Assembly: GCF_004684095.1 (NCBI RefSeq)
Contig: NZ_SRII01000019.1
Location: 1 to 58,734 of the forward strand
Direction of reading: 5' to 3'
Source of the DNA: Hymenobacter sp. UV11
GTDB lineage: Bacteria; Bacteroidota; Bacteroidia; Cytophagales; Hymenobacteraceae
DNA: 58,734 nt
A program made the position numbers and the translations under genes. Numbering within the stretch: the stretch's first letter is position 1; every line of letters begins with the position of its first letter. Positions 56,054 through 58,734 of the stretch are shown piece by piece. The notes under the pieces were generated by a model. The model searched no databases. It saw only the letters and a list, made by a program, of their open reading frames with translations, and had not been told where the DNA came from.

Positions 56054-58636
56054 ATGAAACACGGTCTATTCGCGTTGCCGCTGCTAATGGCAACCAGCAC
56101 GGCTTGGGCGCAAAGCCAGACTTTAGCGGGCCAGGTGCAGGACGCCGCCGGCCGGCCCCTGATTGGGGCGACGGTGGTAGAAAAAGGCACCAACAACGGC
56201 ACGGGCACCGATGGCAACGGGCGCTTTGTGCTGCGGTCCCGCACGGCCCAGCCCCGGCTAGTCATCAGCGCGCTGGGCTACACGCCCCAGGAAGTGAGCG
56301 CCACGGGCGGCGCTATTACCGTGAAGCTGGCCGAAAGCACTACCGCCCTCGAAGACGTGCAGGTGGTGGGCTCGCGCAGCCTCAACCGCTCCGTCACGGA
56401 CTCGCCCTCGCCGGTCGATATTATCGACGTGCAGCAGGTGACGGCCAAAACCGGCCAGCTCGATGTGAACCAGCTGCTGCAGTTTGTGGCGCCCTCCTTC
56501 AACTCGAACCGCCAGACCGGCGCCGATGGCGCCGACCACGTGGACCCCGCCAGCCTGCGCGGCCTGGGCCCCGACCAGACCCTGGTGCTCGTGAACGGCA
56601 AGCGCTGGCACCAGTCGTCGCTCATCAACCTGTTTGGCAGCCGCGGCCGGGGCAACACCGGCACCGACCTCAACACGATTCCGGCCGCCAGCATCGAGCG
56701 CATCGAGATTCTGCGCGACGGGGCCTCGGCCCAGTACGGCTCTGACGCCATTGCGGGCGTCATCAACATCGTGCTCAAAACCAGCACTAAGGAGCTTACC
56801 GCCAACGTAAACTACGGTGCTTACACGGCCAAGTACCGCTTCGATGACCAGACTTTCGACGGTGGCAACCTCAACGTGAATGCCAACTACGGGGTGGGGG
56901 TAGGGAAGGGCGGCTTCGTGAATGTGACTGCCGATTTCAACCAGCGCGAGCACACCCAGCGCGCCAACGTGCCCGCCCCCGACGGCATCCAGCGCCGCCA
57001 ATACGGCGACCCCAAGGCTCTTAATACCTCGGCCTACCTCAACAGCAAGCTGCCCATCAGCGAGAATATTTACGCCTACGTGTTTGGCGGCATCAACGTG
57101 CGCCGGGGCGACGCCTACGCCTACACGCGCTTCCCGACCGTCACCGACGACAGCGGCAACTCTATTCCGAACCCGCGCAGCAATGCCACGCTCTACCCCA
57201 ATGGTTTCGACCCCATCATCACCAGTGCCATTTTTGATGGCCAGGGCGTGGCGGGCGTGCGCGGCACTTTTGGCGGCTGGGACGTGGACTTGAGCAACAG
57301 CTTCGGCTCGAACCGCTTTCACTACGGCGTGAAAAACACGCTGAACGCCACGCTCGGCGCCACCTCGCCGACCACCTTCGACGCGGGCGGTTTCCAGTTG
57401 CAGCAAGATGTAGTGGACCTCAACATCAGCCGCAATTTCAAGACCGTGGCCCAGGGTTTGAACCTAGCCTTCGGCAGCGAATACCGCCGCGAGTGGTACC
57501 AGATTTTTGCCGGCGACGCGGGCTCCTACACCAATTACACGCCGGGCACGGGCGTGGCGGGCGGGTCGCAGGGCTTCCCCGGCTTTCAGCCGCGCAACGA
57601 GCTGAAGGCCAGCCGTAACAACATCGGCGTGTATGCCGATGCCGAGCTCAACGTGACCCAGGCCTGGCTGGTAGAGGGCGCCGTGCGCTTCGAAAACTAC
57701 AGCGACTTTGGCAGCAACGTGACCGGCAAGCTCGCTACCCGGTACAAGCTGAGCGATAACTTCTCGCTGCGCGGCACGCTGAGCAGCGGCTTCCGGGCAC
57801 CGTCGCTGGCCCAGATTAACTTCAATACCGTGTTTACCAACGTAGTAGGGGGTAAGCCGGTCGATATTCTGCTCGACCGCAACAATGGGCCCGTGACCAC
57901 GGCCGTGGGCATTCCGCCGCTCACGCGCGAGCTGTCGCGCTCGGCCAGCCTGGGCTTTACGGGCCGGGCCGGCTCCATTTTCACCTTCACCGTGGATGGC
58001 TACTACATCCACATCCAGGACCGCATCGTGCTCACGGGCACTTTTGACCAGACCGACAGCGCCATCGGGGCCACGCTGGCCAGCCTCAATGTGGGCCAGG
58101 CCCAGTTCTTTGCCAACGCCGCCAGCACCACTACCTGGGGCCTCGACGCCGTGCTGGCCAATACGCTGGGGGTAGGCAGCGGCCGCCTCACCACCACGCT
58201 GGCCGGCAACCTCAACCGCCTGAACGTGACCAGCGTGCAAACTACGCCGCTGCTGGCCGGCAAGGAAGAAACGTTCTTCGGGGCCCGCGAGCAGGCCTTT
58301 GTGAAAGCCTCCGCGCCGCCGTTTAAAATCAACCTCACTTTCGATTACAGCCTGGGCCGCTTCGGCGCGCTGGTGCGCTTCGTCGAGTTTGGTGGCGTAA
58401 CGCTGATTGACTACAACGGCGACGAGAACCGCTACGACCCGCGCCTAACCACCGACGTAGCCCTGAGCTACGCCCTCACCAACCAGCTGCGCCTGTCGCT
58501 GGGCAGCTCCAACCTGTTCAACAAGTACCCCAACTTCTTCAACCCCCAGGCCACCGAAACCGGCGGCGCCTGGGACCCCGTGCAAATGGGCTCCAACGGC
58601 CGCTTCCTCTTCGCCAAGCTGCAAGCGCGGTTTTAA
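56054..58636 (+). CDS. TonB-dependent outer-membrane receptor
   Basis: Outer-membrane active transporter, 860 residues from the ATG at 56054 (MKHGLFALPLLMATSTAWAQ, signal ending AWA-Q). N-terminal carboxypeptidase-regulatory-like domain (about 22-105: GQVQDAAGRPLIGATVVEKGTN) is a Bacteroidota hallmark. The plug domain (about 115-235) includes RGLGPDQTLVLVNGKRWH and GTDLNTIPAASIERIEIL, followed by RDGASAQYGSDAIAGVINIV. The barrel runs to the C-terminal aromatic ARF end. The absence of a SusD partner immediately downstream argues against a SusCD pair; an IS follows directly. The ligand is unknown; no sigma/anti-sigma genes are in view. Confidence 0.93.
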   Translation: MKHGLFALPLLMATSTAWAQSQTLAGQVQDAAGRPLIGATVVEKGTNNGTGTDGNGRFVLRSRTAQPRLVISALGYTPQEVSATGGAITVKLAESTTALEDVQVVGSRSLNRSVTDSPSPVDIIDVQQVTAKTGQLDVNQLLQFVAPSFNSNRQTGADGADHVDPASLRGLGPDQTLVLVNGKRWHQSSLINLFGSRGRGNTGTDLNTIPAASIERIEILRDGASAQYGSDAIAGVINIVLKTSTKELTANVNYGAYTAKYRFDDQTFDGGNLNVNANYGVGVGKGGFVNVTADFNQREHTQRANVPAPDGIQRRQYGDPKALNTSAYLNSKLPISENIYAYVFGGINVRRGDAYAYTRFPTVTDDSGNSIPNPRSNATLYPNGFDPIITSAIFDGQGVAGVRGTFGGWDVDLSNSFGSNRFHYGVKNTLNATLGATSPTTFDAGGFQLQQDVVDLNISRNFKTVAQGLNLAFGSEYRREWYQIFAGDAGSYTNYTPGTGVAGGSQGFPGFQPRNELKASRNNIGVYADAELNVTQAWLVEGAVRFENYSDFGSNVTGKLATRYKLSDNFSLRGTLSSGFRAPSLAQINFNTVFTNVVGGKPVDILLDRNNGPVTTAVGIPPLTRELSRSASLGFTGRAGSIFTFTVDGYYIHIQDRIVLTGTFDQTDSAIGATLASLNVGQAQFFANAASTTTWGLDAVLANTLGVGSGRLTTTLAGNLNRLNVTSVQTTPLLAGKEETFFGAREQAFVKASAPPFKINLTFDYSLGRFGALVRFVEFGGVTLIDYNGDENRYDPRLTTDVALSYALTNQLRLSLGSSNLFNKYPNFFNPQATETGGAWDPVQMGSNGRFLFAKLQARF

Positions 58637-58637
58637 T

Positions 58638-58734
58638 CTAGTGGTCTGACAGTTTAATTTCGTTAGTTACTTTGGTCAGTTCAGCGTATCTGTTTTTCAA
58701 CTTATCGCGGGCCTTTTCGGTGGTGAAAGACCAA
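58638..58734 (-). CDS. C-terminal end of a probable IS630-type transposase
   Basis: On the minus strand an open frame from the window edge encodes WSFTTEKARDKLKNRY, a pattern seen in IS630/Tc1-like transposases (W-x-FTT-x-x-A-R-x-K-L). It ends KLSDH with a stop at 58638-58640. The stop lies in CTAG, and the IS end likely begins with GTGGTCTGACAG at 58641, since IS630 elements target TA. The gene is 31 residues only, so the assignment is moderate. The element ends 3 bases from the TonB receptor stop. Confidence 0.5.
   Translation of the reverse strand, partial: WSFTTEKARDKLKNRYAELTKVTNEIKLSDH

Noticed and set aside
54682..57406. Long antisense frames opposite the E2 and TonB receptor genes
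   Set aside because: Same bias; no signal peptide, domain or start support.
1..58734. tRNA, rRNA, CRISPR arrays, prophage genes and replication origin
   Set aside because: No cloverleaf-like or repeat-spacer pattern, phage structural genes or DnaA-box clusters were seen in the intergenic DNA.

Overview
The window looks like a draft contig from a GC-rich member of the Bacteroidota, most likely Hymenobacter or a close relative. The reasons are gene content (BLUF photoreceptor, LytS/LytR two-component system, RagA/SusC-like N-terminal extension on a TonB receptor, DUF481 and OmpA envelope proteins, menaquinone genes), few recognisable Shine-Dalgarno sites, several TAnnTTTG promoter boxes of the Bacteroidota type, and many dispersed palindromic repeats. 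No RNA gene, CRISPR array, phage or replication origin was seen. Both ends lie inside insertion sequences (an IS3-type transposase at 1-456 and a probable IS630-type transposase tail at 58638-58734), which is where short-read contigs usually break.

Layout. 1-3.1 kb: IS end, sugar permease, and a small AT-rich accessory patch. 3.2-7.9 kb: rRNA methyltransferase, then a DUF559 nuclease-like domain framed by palindromes and running in frame into RecQ helicase, then a toxin-antitoxin remnant. 8-11 kb: leuS with an AT-rich internal insertion. 11.2-15.3 kb: a three-gene export operon (ABC membrane domain without ATPase, HlyD, TolC). 15.4-19 kb: dnaG and a potassium channel. 19-22.5 kb: two GT4 glycosyltransferases and an FkbM methyltransferase. 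22.6-28 kb: ribBA, BLUF protein, M14 peptidase, surE. 28.4-33.6 kb: corA, then a surface polysaccharide group (FemAB-like protein, flippase, GT2, QdtA-like cupin). 33.6-38.5 kb: OmpA protein and a five-gene operon joining an ABA4-like protein, a membrane protein, LytS-type kinase, FMN reductase and LytTR regulator. 38.7-43.6 kb: two tandem TlpA-like proteins and two envelope proteins. 43.6-53.2 kb: scattered menaquinone genes (menE, menB, menD, menF and a probable DHNA-CoA thioesterase) with a tandem M42-type peptidase between menD and menF. 53.4-58.6 kb: histidine phosphatase, pyruvate dehydrogenase E2 and a TonB-dependent receptor.

The most unusual content is at the repeat level. At least seven families of long inverted repeats sit between genes, and several touch coding sequence: one supplies the stop codons of two convergent genes, one carries divergent promoter boxes, and others are translated in frame at the 5' ends of the recQ and tolC frames. 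The DUF559 nuclease flanked by one of these families is a candidate mobile or repeat-maintaining module, comparable in layout to REPIN/RAYT systems but with an unrelated enzyme. In addition, the octamer GGGGTAGG (or its complement) appears about 60 times, in every reading frame and on both strands, well above what composition predicts.
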